Of a DNA stretch of 64,000 bases, positions 1 to 10,921 are shown one piece after another (position 1 is the stretch's first letter; each line of letters starts with the position of its first letter). The notes below the pieces were generated by a model, which saw only the letters and a program-made list of their open reading frames with translations, made no database searches and was not told where the DNA came from. Origin of the DNA: Aphidius gifuensis (lineage: Eukaryota; Arthropoda; Insecta; Hymenoptera; Braconidae); NCBI RefSeq assembly GCF_014905175.1, contig NC_057789.1, positions 13,382,876 through 13,446,875 on the forward strand. Reading direction: 5' to 3'. Position numbers and translations under genes: made by a program.

Positions 1-2
1 CA

Positions 3-1034
3 AATTACAGACCAATAACAATTCTGTCAGGCTTCTCAAAAATATTTGAGATTTGTATATATAATAGAATAATTGGAGTTTTTAAAACTGTTGTGTGTGA
101 TGAGCAACATGGTTTTATGGCACGTAGATCAACTACTACCAACTTACTAACAATTAACCAATTCATAAATAATGCTATATCCAGTGGTGACCAAGTGGAT
201 GTCATATACACGGATTTTAGCAAGGCATTTGACAAGATAAATATTTGTATACTGATTAAAATACTAAGTACAATAAATCTATCAAGTAGAATGATTAAGC
301 TGTTAACAAATTATCTGACTCATAGACAGTCATATGTCACCTACATGAACAAATACTCAAACTCATTTACACCAGAATCTGGAGTTCCCCAAGGGTCAAA
401 CCTAGGACCTCTCCTATTCCTCATCTTTATAAATGATGTAAAAAACATAATAGTGCCAACAAGTGCTCATATACTTTTATATGCTGATGATGCAAAAATT
501 TATAATACAATTAAAAATATAAATAATGCATCACGACTACAACAAGCACTAGATGAATTTAACAAGTGGTGTACAGACAACAAACTTATACTAAATATTG
601 ATAAGTGTAAATATATCACTTATGGTCGTACCAACAAATTAACTAACTTTGTTTATGCAATCAACAATATACCACTTAGTAAAAGCTCAAGCACTAAAGA
701 TCTTGGAGTAATATATGATAAATCATTTACATTTAATGAACATATTGATAGCACATATAGAAGAGCAATGAGAATGCTGGGATTCATAACAAGAATCTCA
801 AAACAATTTAAAAATCACAATACATATAAAATATTATTTAATACTTATGTTCTACCGATAACAGACTACTGTGTACCAGCTTTACCATATAGCACCTTGA
901 AACAAATTAATGCTATTGACAAAATACACAAAAAATATATCAAAAACATGATACATAAAAAAACAGGAATCTATTTTACGCCTAACAATTGCACGTTTTT
1001 TATGTCAGCTTTGCTCTGCTGTGATTCTTTATAA
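3..1034 (+). pseudogene. LINE reverse transcriptase fragment
   Basis: An open frame enters from the window edge and reads as the palm and fingers of a non-LTR retrotransposon reverse transcriptase. It shows the NYRPI start, the YTDFSKAFDKI block (motif A), SGVPQGSNLGPLLFLIFIND (motif B region) and LLYADDAKI (catalytic YADD, motif C), followed by the thumb up to about position 960. The last 25 codons lose all resemblance to the family, so the copy is probably broken at its 3' side. The endonuclease domain would lie upstream, outside the window. The clade is Jockey/I-like by general look; I cannot place it more exactly. Confidence 0.85.
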
Positions 1035-3750
1035 AGCCTTAAGCCCGTATCTATGAATTTATGAAGAGTCATGAGTCGGTCAGTGTGTCAAAGGTCGGTA
1101 TTTGAGGTGTGTAACTTTTATACGTATAATACTTACTAATGGTGTGAAAATGTAAATAATGTGTAGTATAAAACGTCTTTTATTCGAGAGCTTTAAGATT
1201 TTTTAGTTGATTTCTATAAGTGCTCAATTTTTATAACTGCGTCGGTTCGGGACACTCAAGATGTCGGCGATTCAGATCAAATATAAAAAAATTCTTAAAA
1301 TCCCTATTTACTTCCCTAGATTGGTTTCAGTTGATATTTGATGTTTTTCGAGTAAACAAAAGAGAATAATATTATTCGGTCAATTTTTTTTTCATGTCAA
1401 TAATAAATATAAACGATTCAATTATTATGGTGATAACAAAAATAGCAAATAATGGAAAGTCATTGGGATGCGTCTATGTATTACCATACATCTGGGATAT
1501 AACACTAAGTAATATCCCTAGATATTGATTTTATTGAATAAAACTATAGATACTTTTTGAATGATAGTAGTATTCATCAATAATCGTAACAAAAGTTTCA
1601 ATAATAGTTATCATTATGTACAATATGAATTTGAGTAATACTAATTGATTATATGTATAATAATTCATAATATAATGATGCATTTACATACATCTAGGGA
1701 TATTACTCCCTGTTTATCTAGATTTTTATTTATTGAAACAAACAATTATTTATTTTTAATTAAATCTATAAATATTATCACATCAAAAAAGATAAATATT
1801 ATTTGAACCAATTGAAATATTAGTTATTATTTTTTTTTTTTATTCATTCATTCAATAAAGATATTTTTGTGATATCTTTATTGTTCCGGGTCGAACCACA
1901 TGTCTGTCGGTCCCAGACTGACCAGATTTCAATTCTTTTTATTTTTTAAAAAAAATACAATAAGTGGATAAGTTTTAAACATTACTCTGTTTTTTATGGC
2001 TAGATCATAAGATCATACAATTTCAAATAACATGTGACTAACAATTTTGGTTTATATTCTTTCTAAAATACTTTAAACAACGATTTAATTTATGTATTTT
2101 TTAATAGTTTTTTACAAACTCGAATATTCCCACACATGGTCAACTAATGCATAGATTTTTTGAGTAAAAATCACTTAACAAATAAAACCATAAACTCAAG
2201 TTTTTCTTTGGTAATATTTAAACATATTTTTTAAAACATTATTTGTCAAGAATTAGAGAAAATCTCACATCTGTCAAACAACTGCACTAACGTATTTTCG
2301 ATACACAGAATGATTGTAAAATCGACAAGAAAAAAGTAAATTTATAACTTTTTAAAATAAACTAAACTCATAAAAACGTCTTGGACTTTCCGGTCGTAAA
2401 ATCTATATTTTTTGTTTACACATGGTATTTTTTATGTCACCCTTTGGACCACACAAGGCCCAATTTTATGTCTAAAAATCCCACCACCTACACATAGTTT
2501 TTTACCCTCTCTTGAACTAATTTTTGACCAATTAAAACTAATTTTTAACCAAGTACATACCCATTTTTTGGACTTAACAATTTTCAACAAACTGAGAAAT
2601 TAGTTGCTCTTCAACACTCGTTTACGTTATATCTCTAATTAATATTGATTCGCGTACAACAGGATTTCTTTATACTTACAATATAAAATAGAAGTGTCTG
2701 TCCATGACAACACTTTTTAGAGTCAACTCAATAAACAATATACAATACAATTAATTATAATTTTAGTGAAATAATAAAGTGAATATTAATAGAATTTAAG
2801 CCACAGTGTTTGGATTTATTTAAAGTGTTATTCCTATTATTTCAATTTACAACCGATCCTCCACATCCTTTGATAGCCCTGTATCAAACTCGAGGCCTTA
2901 CAACTCTTGTGAAATTATCGTGGTATATTTGGATACGTGGTGCGATACAATTATTTATCATGATATCCCTAATTTTTATAAATTAATAAAAATAAATTGG
3001 TGGTTACTATTAAAAACCAATTGAATCATTTCTCTATTTAAAAATATCGTTGGTTTATATAATAAAATGATAACATAGGATAGGGAATAAAATCAAAAAT
3101 ATCAATAATAATAAATTAAACGAAAACGTTTTGGTCAAGCACCATTTTTTCATTTATTGAAACACACAAATATTTATTATTAATAAAATCAGTCATAAGA
3201 TTTTTTTTCTTTAATGAAAATGAAACCAGTCAAAATTCGATATTATATGTAATTTACGTTTTTTTTTTAATTATAACATCATTCATTTTCGATATTAAAT
3301 GATTATTACGATAAATTTATTGTTAATATAACATGCTATTTTAGTCACTTCTTTTTTAACAAACAAATCTAAAGTAACATGACACAAACAATTATTTATG
3401 TTGATGAAATCTATCATTAAATGATTTTTTTTTCCATGAGACCAGTTAAGAATCAACATTTATGATAAATGTTTATATTTTTATATTTTAATATTTTGGT
3501 ATCATTATCATTACAATAATATCACTCATTTTGAATAATATGATTATATTATTATTACAACAAATCGGATGTTGATATAATATTCAAATCTAGTCATTTT
3601 TTTTTTTTTAAACAAATATAACGTACCATTTTAGTCATTCTTAATTACTAATCATTCATTTAAGCAAAACTAACCGAAATAATTTTTTTAAATATATAAT
3701 AAAAATATATTTTATCGTTAATCAGTCGTTATCAATAAATCTATTAACAT
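1035..3750. other. AT-rich intergenic stretch, no gene seen
   Basis: About 2.7 kb with frequent stops in all frames, long A and T runs and repeated short phrases such as TTATTATTACAACAAAT-like words. No reading frame, tRNA or clean inverted repeat can be supported. The 2800-2960 part is less AT-rich and could be an old transposon end, but no partner copy is present. Confidence 0.6.
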
Positions 3751-3758
3751 AGAAAATA

Positions 3759-5090
3759 TTATTGTATTGGATTTATAGCATTACCTCTTGGTGCTACATG
3801 AACGTCAGCAGCTTGAATTGCAACAATAGCACCACCTGGTGCAACATGACCATTTGCAACTTCAACTGGAACAATAGCACAACCTGCTGGTGCAGCATGA
3901 CCATTTGCAACTTCAACTGGAACAATAGCACCACTTGCTGGTGCAACATGGCCATGTACAACTTTAACTGGAACAATACCACCACCTGCTGGTGCAACAT
4001 GGACATCAGCAGCTTGAATTGGAATTATTGGAGCTGCTGCTGGCACAACATTTATATTTACAGCTTCAATTACATTTACAGCAACACGTGGTACAACAAC
4101 TTGATCATCAGCAAGTCGACGCCTTGCTGTACTAATTGCGTTAAAACCTCGACGTGCTGCCTCTCTGGTTAATGGATTATCTGCACGTATGATAATGTCA
4201 TCGATGCTTGCAACAGAAAAATATGGTGGTTCACGTATCATTTTACCATGTATTGTTATGGCAGTACCAATTGTTAAATTGTCGTTTGGAGTGTATGCAG
4301 CAATATTAACAGTAAGACGATAATAACCGTCTGTTACTTGTCCTTGGCCACATTGTGATCTGTTGAATTAGACAACACGAAACAGTGTTCTGATGTGAAA
4401 ATTAATTTCTAAAAAACAGGACACAGAATTTTATTATTATTATTATTATTATTTACACATAATAAAATGCAAAACATATTTTATAACATAAAATAAAAAA
4501 AATTACCTAGTTGCCCTTCTTCAAACAGTACTTGTGACATTTCAATTGGTCTGTAAATTGCTGCAATTGGTTGATGATTACCAGGCATATAAGTACCCAG
4601 AATTGATACTGCAGTGCTGGACTGTACATGATATTCCATGACATGAAGAGCAGGGTCACGATAAGAAGCATGTGATATTTTCACAGTTCCTCCAATTAAT
4701 TCGATGACCGAATGCATCTGAATTTGAGAGTCCCAAAGTCTGGCCATGTTCGTGCCCCAGATGAGAACCCGCATCCTGGTGGCTTGATCATTGTTCAAGA
4801 TAAACTTGGAAATATGACCTTGAGCGGTTCGAACGGTCTTTAACCCATCAATTGCATTAACAAAGCCAGTCAAGTCACTGAAAATTATAAAATAATAATA
4901 ATTACAACAATTAATGAAAAATTATAAAATGATAATAATTACAACAATGAATAAATTTAGAAGATAATCAATTATTTATTGATAAAAAAAATATATATAT
5001 ATATATGTATGTATACAAAAATACTTACACATTACGTTCACCAAGTTGAAATGCAGCAATTTCATCATTTGATGTGAATTCGAATTCGGC
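3759..5090 (-). pseudogene. RPA1-like OB-fold gene fragment with Ala/Pro repeat tail
   Basis: Three exons read leftward. Exon A (about 5029-5090) and exon B (4507-4877) join in phase across good GTAAGT and TTTTCAG sites and give a replication protein A large-subunit-like OB fold (DBD-B type: FEF...NVDLTGFV...KFILNNDQATRMRVLIWG). Exon C (3759 to about 4342 or 4359) adds more OB-like sequence (TIGTAITIHGK) and then about seven imperfect 18-residue repeats of the type VAPAGGAIVPVEVANGH. The B/C junction is not settled: the obvious CAG acceptor is out of phase and a weaker AAG site 17 bases on is in phase. The 5' part of an RPA1 gene (DBD-F, DBD-A) and the DBD-C zinc ribbon are missing, so this looks like a 5'-truncated segmental copy, or a rearranged new gene. 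RPA1 binds single-stranded DNA; whether this copy is expressed is unknown. Confidence 0.5.
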
Positions 5091-6258
5091 CGTTATTTTT
5101 TTTTTTAATTATTTAACACACTCGTAGTTACCACGTGCTTCGAAACAATAAAATTATTTTTTTCACTAAAAAATTTATTGATTTGATTTTTAAGTCAACG
5201 TTTTTTTTTATAATTAATTAAAGCTTAATAGTTCATTAATTTTATTATCACAAACAAATTTAACAATGATAATTTAATGGGTTTTCTTTTTTTTTTTTGA
5301 TTAGACGCCGGATGCCACTTAATAATGGCGCGCCAAAAATGCTTTGATCAATATCACAATTATATTATGATTAATATTCACTTGATGGCACTAATAATAT
5401 TTTTTTATTTAAAAATAAACAATTATAAATATTGAACATCAAATACAATATATATATTTGTATGTAACTATGTATGTAACTGATTTTGATAATTAAACAA
5501 TACAATTTTAAGACGCTTTGTGAACGCTCGACGGACGACGCTAATAAATGAAAAATGGCTGTGATAATTAATTGCCGGTTCGAGTGGTTGACTGTTGAGT
5601 GCAGTTGAGTGGAGTGATCGTGATACTTGGAATAGAGGACAGAGATATACCGAATAATGACGATAGCTGACGAACTCGACCGAATTTCAATGTGTGAGAC
5701 AGCAATGATTAAAGTGAGAAAGAAAAGCAAGAATAAGCGAGGACAACTGTGCTTTTTACATTGAGATTGAAAATACTGATATGATTATTTAAGTGATACA
5801 ATCAATATTATTTAGTCAGGAGCTCATTTTAATAGGGCTATGAGTGTCCATGTGGAAGTACATCATACTTGTACAAAAAATAGTGGAAAATTTATTGATG
5901 CAGATAATAGTTTTGAATGTACATATGGTGATGATTATAAAAATGAAGCTTTATTATTATCGAATGATTTCGATAGAAAACATGTATACGCAGTAAAAAA
6001 GAATATCTGTGGTAGTAGTTTGTAACATGTAAAAATATATATATACGGCCCTGACGGCAATAGAACATATGGTTGAGTATACGGCGGGAAGAACACCGCT
6101 ACCGTGTACGAGAGTGTAGTTGTAAAAGTCACGGAGGGGACGCCGAAAAAACGTTGTGTGTATGAGAGGCGTTAAATATTATAACTTATTTACCTGATAA
6201 AATGAAATGAGCAAGATCATACTTGATCGCATGGTCACGTCTACACACATGTAAATAG
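5091..6258. other. Intergenic flank left of the Polinton
   Basis: No convincing gene. Short frames at 5371-5730 and 5840-6025 have no recognisable content. The last 200 bases, next to the Polinton end, are less AT-rich than the surroundings and lack an obvious target-site duplicate of the right flank. Confidence 0.5.
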
Positions 6259-7230
6259 AGTATAGGGAGAGATAGCGGGCAGCGTGCTGTTAAATGGTAT
6301 ACGATCCACGAAAAAACCGGTTTTGGGAGTCGTTTTTTTACCTGCCCCCTTTTCCTCTGTGCCGCTTGCTCGCGTTCCCCCCTCGAGCACCTACAAACTC
6401 CGCGGGGCCCATACGCGACTACCCTGATAAACTTCCCTCAAAAAACTACCCTTAAAAAACCACCCCTATTATTTTATTTATTTATTATTATTATTATTAT
6501 TATTTATTATTATTATTATTATTTATTATTATTATTTTTTTATTATTTATTTATTGTTATTATTATTTATATATGTACGTATGTATATATATGAATAATA
6601 ATATTATTTTTTTTTTAAATATTATTTTGTGATGTGTGCGCGCGCATAGGTGCAAGCAGACTACAAGCAAAAGTGTCAGCAGAAGTGTGAATGGAAAATG
6701 TGTGTGAGCCAAACAAGTGTTAGTGTAGGGCGGGTCTTGTTTTGTTAGTGTAAAATGTTTATAGCGCTGCAGCGGCAGCAAAAGTCCCAGCAAAAGTTTG
6801 AATGGAGAATGCGTGTGAGTCAAATAAGTGTTAGTGTAGGGCGGCCATGTTTTGTAGTGCCTTAGCACTACACTTATGTCTATAGCGCTCACTCTCTTGA
6901 ATTAAAAATGCGTACTTGGTTATTTAACAATAACAATTGTTATAATTAAAAAAAAAATTATTTCAAGTGTTTTTATAATAGATAATAATATTCTCTACCA
7001 CATCCATTGGACGATCGCTATTTTTTTTCAAATAATTAAAAAGTTATATTAATATTTCAAGCGTAGGGTCTAGCGTTCGAGTCAGCCCAGGTGTAATTTT
7101 TTTTTTTATTTTATTTTTAATTTTTTTTTATATTATTAAATTTATTATTTTATTATTCAATTTTTGAATAAAATTTAAGTATGACTCATTTGTATGCAGC
7201 TGGGAAATGTAGGTTAAATAATTAAGACAT
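6259..7230 (+). repeat. Polinton left terminal inverted repeat
   Basis: This 972-bp repeat matches, in inverse orientation, 26366-28151. From the outside in it has the AGTATAGGG tip, a strikingly GC-rich core (about 6310-6430, with the GGGCCC and CTCGAG words), a TTATT microsatellite (6470-6560), two imperfect copies of a roughly 110-bp unit with GTGTTAGTGTAGGGCGG, and a T-rich inner edge ending AATAATTAAGACAT. A frame at 6563-6892 recurs in the right repeat only because the DNA is duplicated; it is degenerate in the second element at 60438-60734, so I do not call it a gene. Confidence 0.92.
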
Positions 7231-7278
7231 TTTATTTATTTTAAAAATTTATTTGATCTACTTTTGACACATGTTTAA

Positions 7279-8325
7279 TTATGATTTTATTGGTTGAATG
7301 ACACCAGGTATATGAACTCGACATATAATACATTTATCAATTGCTGGAGCACATTTGACACATGTAACCATATGTAAACAAGGAAGAAAAATAACAGACA
7401 ATGGTTCATTATAACAAATTTTACAAACAAATGTATCATCTTCTTTTTTACTTTTTTTATCTTTTTTTATTTTGTCTTTCTTTTTCTTAATTTTTTTTTC
7501 TTCTGTACTTTCTTCACTTTTTTCAAAATTGTATTGCAATGAATATCGTTCGACAAAATCATTTCCTTTTATTAGTCGGAGAAAATAACATTCCGGAAAA
7601 TATCTAGCATGTTCTTCCCATGGATCTTCATTATTTTTCCAATCTTTAATTCCATTTCCACAATGATGACAAATTACATAATCTCCTATAGACGAATAAA
7701 AAAATCCAGCCTCAGCCATGGATTCTTTTGTCTGAGAAATATATTTCGGCCAATAATAAAATGTATTTAATCGTGATTCATATGAGACCAGATCTTTTTC
7801 CGCTGGAGGTGTAGCAACACAATGTTCTTCAATTGGAGGATTAGAATATTCTTCCATTTCAAGATCAATATAAAATTCAGCATAAAATGTACGGTCTTCT
7901 TCTCTTGAAGTAGATGGAACACGATACGAAGCACGAAAATCTGTAGGTATACAATGTGGATCACCTTCCATAGGTATAAGTTGTGGGCTTACTCCTCTAG
8001 GAACATTACCACAAGCTATATTTCTCATAAAACGACAGCTTGCCTTAGCACGTTGATGATCTAGCCATGGATTGTCACCTCGACTCCATTCGTCAATTTC
8101 AACACAACACTCAAAACATTTCAACTTAGATCCATAACCGGTATAATAAAATCCAGCAGCAGAAAATCTTACAGGATCACAAATATCTGCTATCGGTGAT
8201 AGCTCTATACTTTTTTGTCTAGTTTCTTCTACTCGATAAATATATTTATTATATCTACGTTTTCTATCCTCTACTGAAGACGTCATTTTTAAAACTAGTT
8301 GTCGTAAGAGACGACGTGGGTACAT
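7279..8325 (-). CDS. Inhibitor of apoptosis protein, two BIR domains and RING
   Basis: A 348-residue protein of the IAP family. Taking the ATG at 8325 as residue 1, BIR1 has its zinc ligands at C70, C73, H90 and C97 and BIR2 at C219, C222, H239 and C246, both with the canonical C-x2-C-x16-H-x6-C spacing. A lysine-rich linker (about 277-295) leads to a C-terminal C3HC4 RING (C301 to C335), the E3 ubiquitin ligase module. IAPs of this layout block caspases, and insect large DNA viruses have repeatedly captured them from hosts; the frame is intact. The open frame extends upstream to 8373, but only through a TTG codon. A TATAAAT with a TCAGG initiator sits just upstream of 8325, which favours that start. 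It is the outermost left gene, reading toward the left repeat. Its role in protecting infected or host cells is inferred from the family. Confidence 0.93.
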   Translation of the reverse strand: MYPRRLLRQLVLKMTSSVEDRKRRYNKYIYRVEETRQKSIELSPIADICDPVRFSAAGFYYTGYGSKLKCFECCVEIDEWSRGDNPWLDHQRAKASCRFMRNIACGNVPRGVSPQLIPMEGDPHCIPTDFRASYRVPSTSREEDRTFYAEFYIDLEMEEYSNPPIEEHCVATPPAEKDLVSYESRLNTFYYWPKYISQTKESMAEAGFFYSSIGDYVICHHCGNGIKDWKNNEDPWEEHARYFPECYFLRLIKGNDFVERYSLQYNFEKSEESTEEKKIKKKKDKIKKDKKSKKEDDTFVCKICYNEPLSVIFLPCLHMVTCVKCAPAIDKCIICRVHIPGVIQPIKS

Positions 8326-8354
8326 TTTTTGATAATATGGGAGGGGAGTTTTCA

Positions 8355-8390
8355 CCTGAACCAATGGATGCAATTCCCCAATTTATAAAC
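8355..8390 (-). promoter_or_regulatory. TATA box and initiator of the IAP gene
   Basis: On the minus strand TATAAAT lies at about 8383-8389 and a TTCAGG initiator-like word at about 8355-8362, some 28 bases downstream, close to the spacing of insect RNA polymerase II core promoters. The first in-frame ATG follows at 8325. Confidence 0.5.
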
Positions 8391-8443
8391 TACTTATTAT
8401 CCAATAAAAATTCCACACATGTTTTTTTGATAAATTTATTTAT

Positions 8444-8971
8444 TTAATTTCGATTACAAATAGATGATTGTATTTTAGATCCACTACCAGTAAGGAAATG
8501 AAAATTTTTTTTATGTTTATAATTCTTACGTCTACTAACAATTTTTTTAAACATTCTTAAAATATATCGGTCGTTCCGTTCAACATCATTCGTAAATAAT
8601 CGGAGAAATCTGTCGAGCCTCCCACCATTCGCGAAATAATGAAGAGCAACAACGCACCAATGACCGCAACAATTACTCGTAACACTTTGCAGCTGTATAT
8701 TGTTGTACTCGTGGATGACACAATTTCTTTTGAGAGCGTAAAGGAAACGGGGATCTCTCGGAGGTCGTCCGAAGCTGTCGAAGAAGAGTCCATGGCCCAA
8801 ATTATTGACGTAAAAACACACCCAATGAGATCCTGGTTGATTATGATTATCAAGATTAACAATAATTCCACAAGGTTTCGGCCATATATGAGGTAATCGG
8901 TCACTAGCGTATACTCCTGCACGTGTCAAATCCGTAAGTGGTAATGCGTCAACCAATTGGATAGTATTCAT
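8444..8971 (-). CDS. Polinton adenain-type cysteine protease
   Basis: A 175-residue C5/C48-type protease. The catalytic His is H49 in GSHWVCFYV, the acidic partner D65 in LFFDSFGRPP, the oxyanion Gln Q95 and the nucleophile most likely C102 in SNCCGHWC; Q95 and C102 are seven residues apart, as in adenovirus protease. In Polintons and adenoviruses this enzyme matures capsid and core proteins. The frame is intact with all catalytic residues in place. The start ATG overlaps the stop of the upstream gene by four bases (ATGA), so the two are probably translated from linked or overlapping transcripts. The C-terminus is basic. Confidence 0.92.
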   Translation of the reverse strand: MNTIQLVDALPLTDLTRAGVYASDRLPHIWPKPCGIIVNLDNHNQPGSHWVCFYVNNLGHGLFFDSFGRPPRDPRFLYALKRNCVIHEYNNIQLQSVTSNCCGHWCVVALHYFANGGRLDRFLRLFTNDVERNDRYILRMFKKIVSRRKNYKHKKNFHFLTGSGSKIQSSICNRN

Positions 8972-9540
8972 ACCAATGTTTCTTTGACTGTATTGAAAAA
9001 CGAATTAAAGACTACATCTACTTCAATGTCGTCTTCACTTTTTCCTCTTCGTATAATTAATTTTTTTCCAATTAACCAATTTTTTAATTTATAAACGTTT
9101 TGTTGAGTACAAGTATAATTAGGATAATTTACTCCGTGAAATAAACAATAATGTTCGTCTGCTGGTAATAAACCAAATCGTGGTGATATATTTTCTAAAT
9201 TAATAATACAATGTTCTCGCAAATATTGTTGTAAAAACATACGTTTCTCTTCACCTCTCACATAAATATTTTTACCAAGTTCTCCAATTTTTTCAATTAA
9301 TGATTGTAGATTTTTGTAAGGTACTTCAGATGCGTCCCAATCAATTTTATGATAATTTTTTGTTAACCAATTGTTTTGTCGACGAGCTCCTTTTCCAAGT
9401 TTCGAGTACTTAAAAGGTGGTCCAATTATCCAATGACTAATAAATTTATCGTGTAATGTCAAGACAGAAATTTCTTTCGGGTAGTATTCATTGCGAGATC
9501 CAACTAGACACTGAATATCAATGATTAAAACTTCCGACAT
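8968..9540 (-). CDS. Uncharacterised protein of a Polinton-associated family
   Basis: A 190-residue intact frame I cannot assign to a function. The N-terminus reads IIDIQCLVGSRNEYYPKEIS and is followed by a conserved HWIIGPPFKYSKL block, a W-N-x2-W pattern and, near the C-terminus, a Cys/His cluster (CLFHG, CTQQNVYKLKNWL). The opening ILDIQ-like strand with an acidic residue and the PP block recall an RNase H/exonuclease-type fold, but this is only a suggestion. A shorter paralogue with the same PKEI...HWI..PP.EYSEL pattern lies in the second element at 61325-61702, so the family travels with these elements. It has its own TATA/initiator pair at 9547-9582 and overlaps the protease start. Confidence 0.75.
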   Translation of the reverse strand: MSEVLIIDIQCLVGSRNEYYPKEISVLTLHDKFISHWIIGPPFKYSKLGKGARRQNNWLTKNYHKIDWDASEVPYKNLQSLIEKIGELGKNIYVRGEEKRMFLQQYLREHCIINLENISPRFGLLPADEHYCLFHGVNYPNYTCTQQNVYKLKNWLIGKKLIIRRGKSEDDIEVDVVFNSFFNTVKETLV

Positions 9541-9546
9541 ATTTAT

Positions 9547-9582
9547 GACTGAATAACATAAACTAAAGTAGCTCTATATATA
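9547..9582 (-). promoter_or_regulatory. TATA box and TCAGT initiator
   Basis: TATATATAG at 9574-9582 (minus strand) is followed about 30 bases later by ATTCAGTC (9547-9554), an arthropod initiator consensus, and then by the ATG at 9540. This is the best core promoter in the minus-strand block and would drive the 8968-9540 gene and perhaps the overlapping protease. Confidence 0.6.
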
Positions 9583-9595
9583 CGTATACCCCTTC

Positions 9596-10921
9596 TTAAT
9601 TACTATAATCTAATAGTACCTGACGTGTACTATCAATTTCTATAATATTATCAAACTCGGCATATACTATACAATTTATTGTTTGAGCAAGTGCAACACC
9701 GAATCTTATCTCAATTCTGAGACTTCCATTTTTTATTAAATTCCAGTACATGCTATCATTAGCAGAGAGGTCAGGTGTTAAGTCAAATGCAAATAAAGTA
9801 TAGCCCTTCGTAAAACTAGAACGAGAAATTTTCATTCCATGATCAGCAAAATGTATTCCAGTTCCAGAAAATAATGTCTGATAGGCTTCAGCATCATGAA
9901 TATTATTACTAAAACTAGGAGATAATGCTTTACCACCAACTTGGTTTCCATCGACATATAAGGCCAAAAAATTTAAATTAAAATGTTGAAAATTAAATGG
10001 ATTAAATTTTCTATGACCATTAAATGCTCTATTATCAACTAAACCAACAACAATTCTTTTAGGTAAACTTCCTAGTATAATATTGTCAAGTGTATTTGAT
10101 AATATACCCTGAGCTAAAATAAAACTCTTTACTTCTACTCTAGTCAAAGGATATTTTGCAGTCGTTTTGGCCAATGCTTTTGAATGTGCTACAAGTACAC
10201 TTGGATTGAGCTTAGCACGACGTATGATGAGTGTTGCTTCTAAAATATTTACTTTATAATTTCCATCCTCTGTGTTGTCCATTAAACAAAATTCATTCTT
10301 TGATCGTGTTAAAGTTATTTTCATCTCAACACCATTCAATAAAAATTTATTTTGATTAAAAACATCAACATGTAAATGCCCAAGCATCTCAAATTGATTG
10401 CCATTAGTCATAAAAAGTGATCGATCTTGCAATCCTTTATTTTGTGCTCCAGCAGCAGCTCCTACTGGTGCTTCCATAAAACCTGGAGTATCTAGAAACC
10501 ATAGTCCCAATTGTAAATGGCTGTTTGATGCATCTGATCCATAGTTTAATAATGTTTCAATATATGCACGGTATGGATATGAAGAATTAGATCCAGAGAC
10601 TGACTTTTGATTAAATAAAACATCTCATTGACTAATCATTATTAAAAAATTATTTGTTACACCCACAGCATCAGCAGCATTACCAGTTCCATCTTCTTTT
10701 GTAATTTTACATCTTATCTTTAACATAGTATGTGCCAGGTCAATATATTGTTCTCCATTAGCTGGAATATGAAATTCAATTAGTCAATCCTCTGTGAGCA
10801 TTGTGACTGGATTGTTATAAACCCAGTGAGACTCTTCAACAGTAGTCTGAGTAGGTGGTATTGTAAATAAATCCAATTCAGATTTACTAGACTCACAAGA
10901 ATGGCTATGAAGAAATGACAT
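9596..10921 (-). pseudogene. Polinton major capsid protein, two in-frame TGA stops
   Basis: The reading frame from the ATG at 10921 to the stop at 9596 is 442 codons and matches the double-jelly-roll major capsid protein of Polintons (the family often labelled F54H12.2-like in animal genomes). Recognisable parts are the early IEFHIPANGEQYIDL strand, the middle GLWFLDTPG and EMLGHLHVDVF stretches and the C-terminal RIEIRFGVAL...NCIVYAEFDN strand. Two TGA codons interrupt it, at 10784-10786 and 10625-10627; no frameshift is present and the remaining frame is well kept. The start ATG shares one base with the stop of the upstream basic-protein gene. The protein would form the capsid hexons; this copy should yield only a short N-terminal peptide unless stops are read through. 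Confidence 0.88.

Noticed and set aside
3762..4172. Trp/Cys-rich frame opposite the Ala/Pro repeats
   Set aside because: Antisense reading of the repeat; the minus strand has the OB-fold homology and splice sites.
5070..5095. GAATTCGAATTCGGCCG looks like a cloning linker
   Set aside because: The bases are in frame with the RPA1-like OB fold (EFEF strand) and need no vector explanation.
6563..6892. Open frame repeated in both Polinton ends (also 26706-26996)
   Set aside because: It is shared because the terminal repeats are copies of one another; it contains a tandem repeat in translation, and is degenerate in the second element.
9596..10921. TGA read as tryptophan or selenocysteine in the capsid gene
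   Set aside because: The same gene uses ordinary TGG codons, no recoding signal is visible, and neighbouring genes end and run normally with the standard code.
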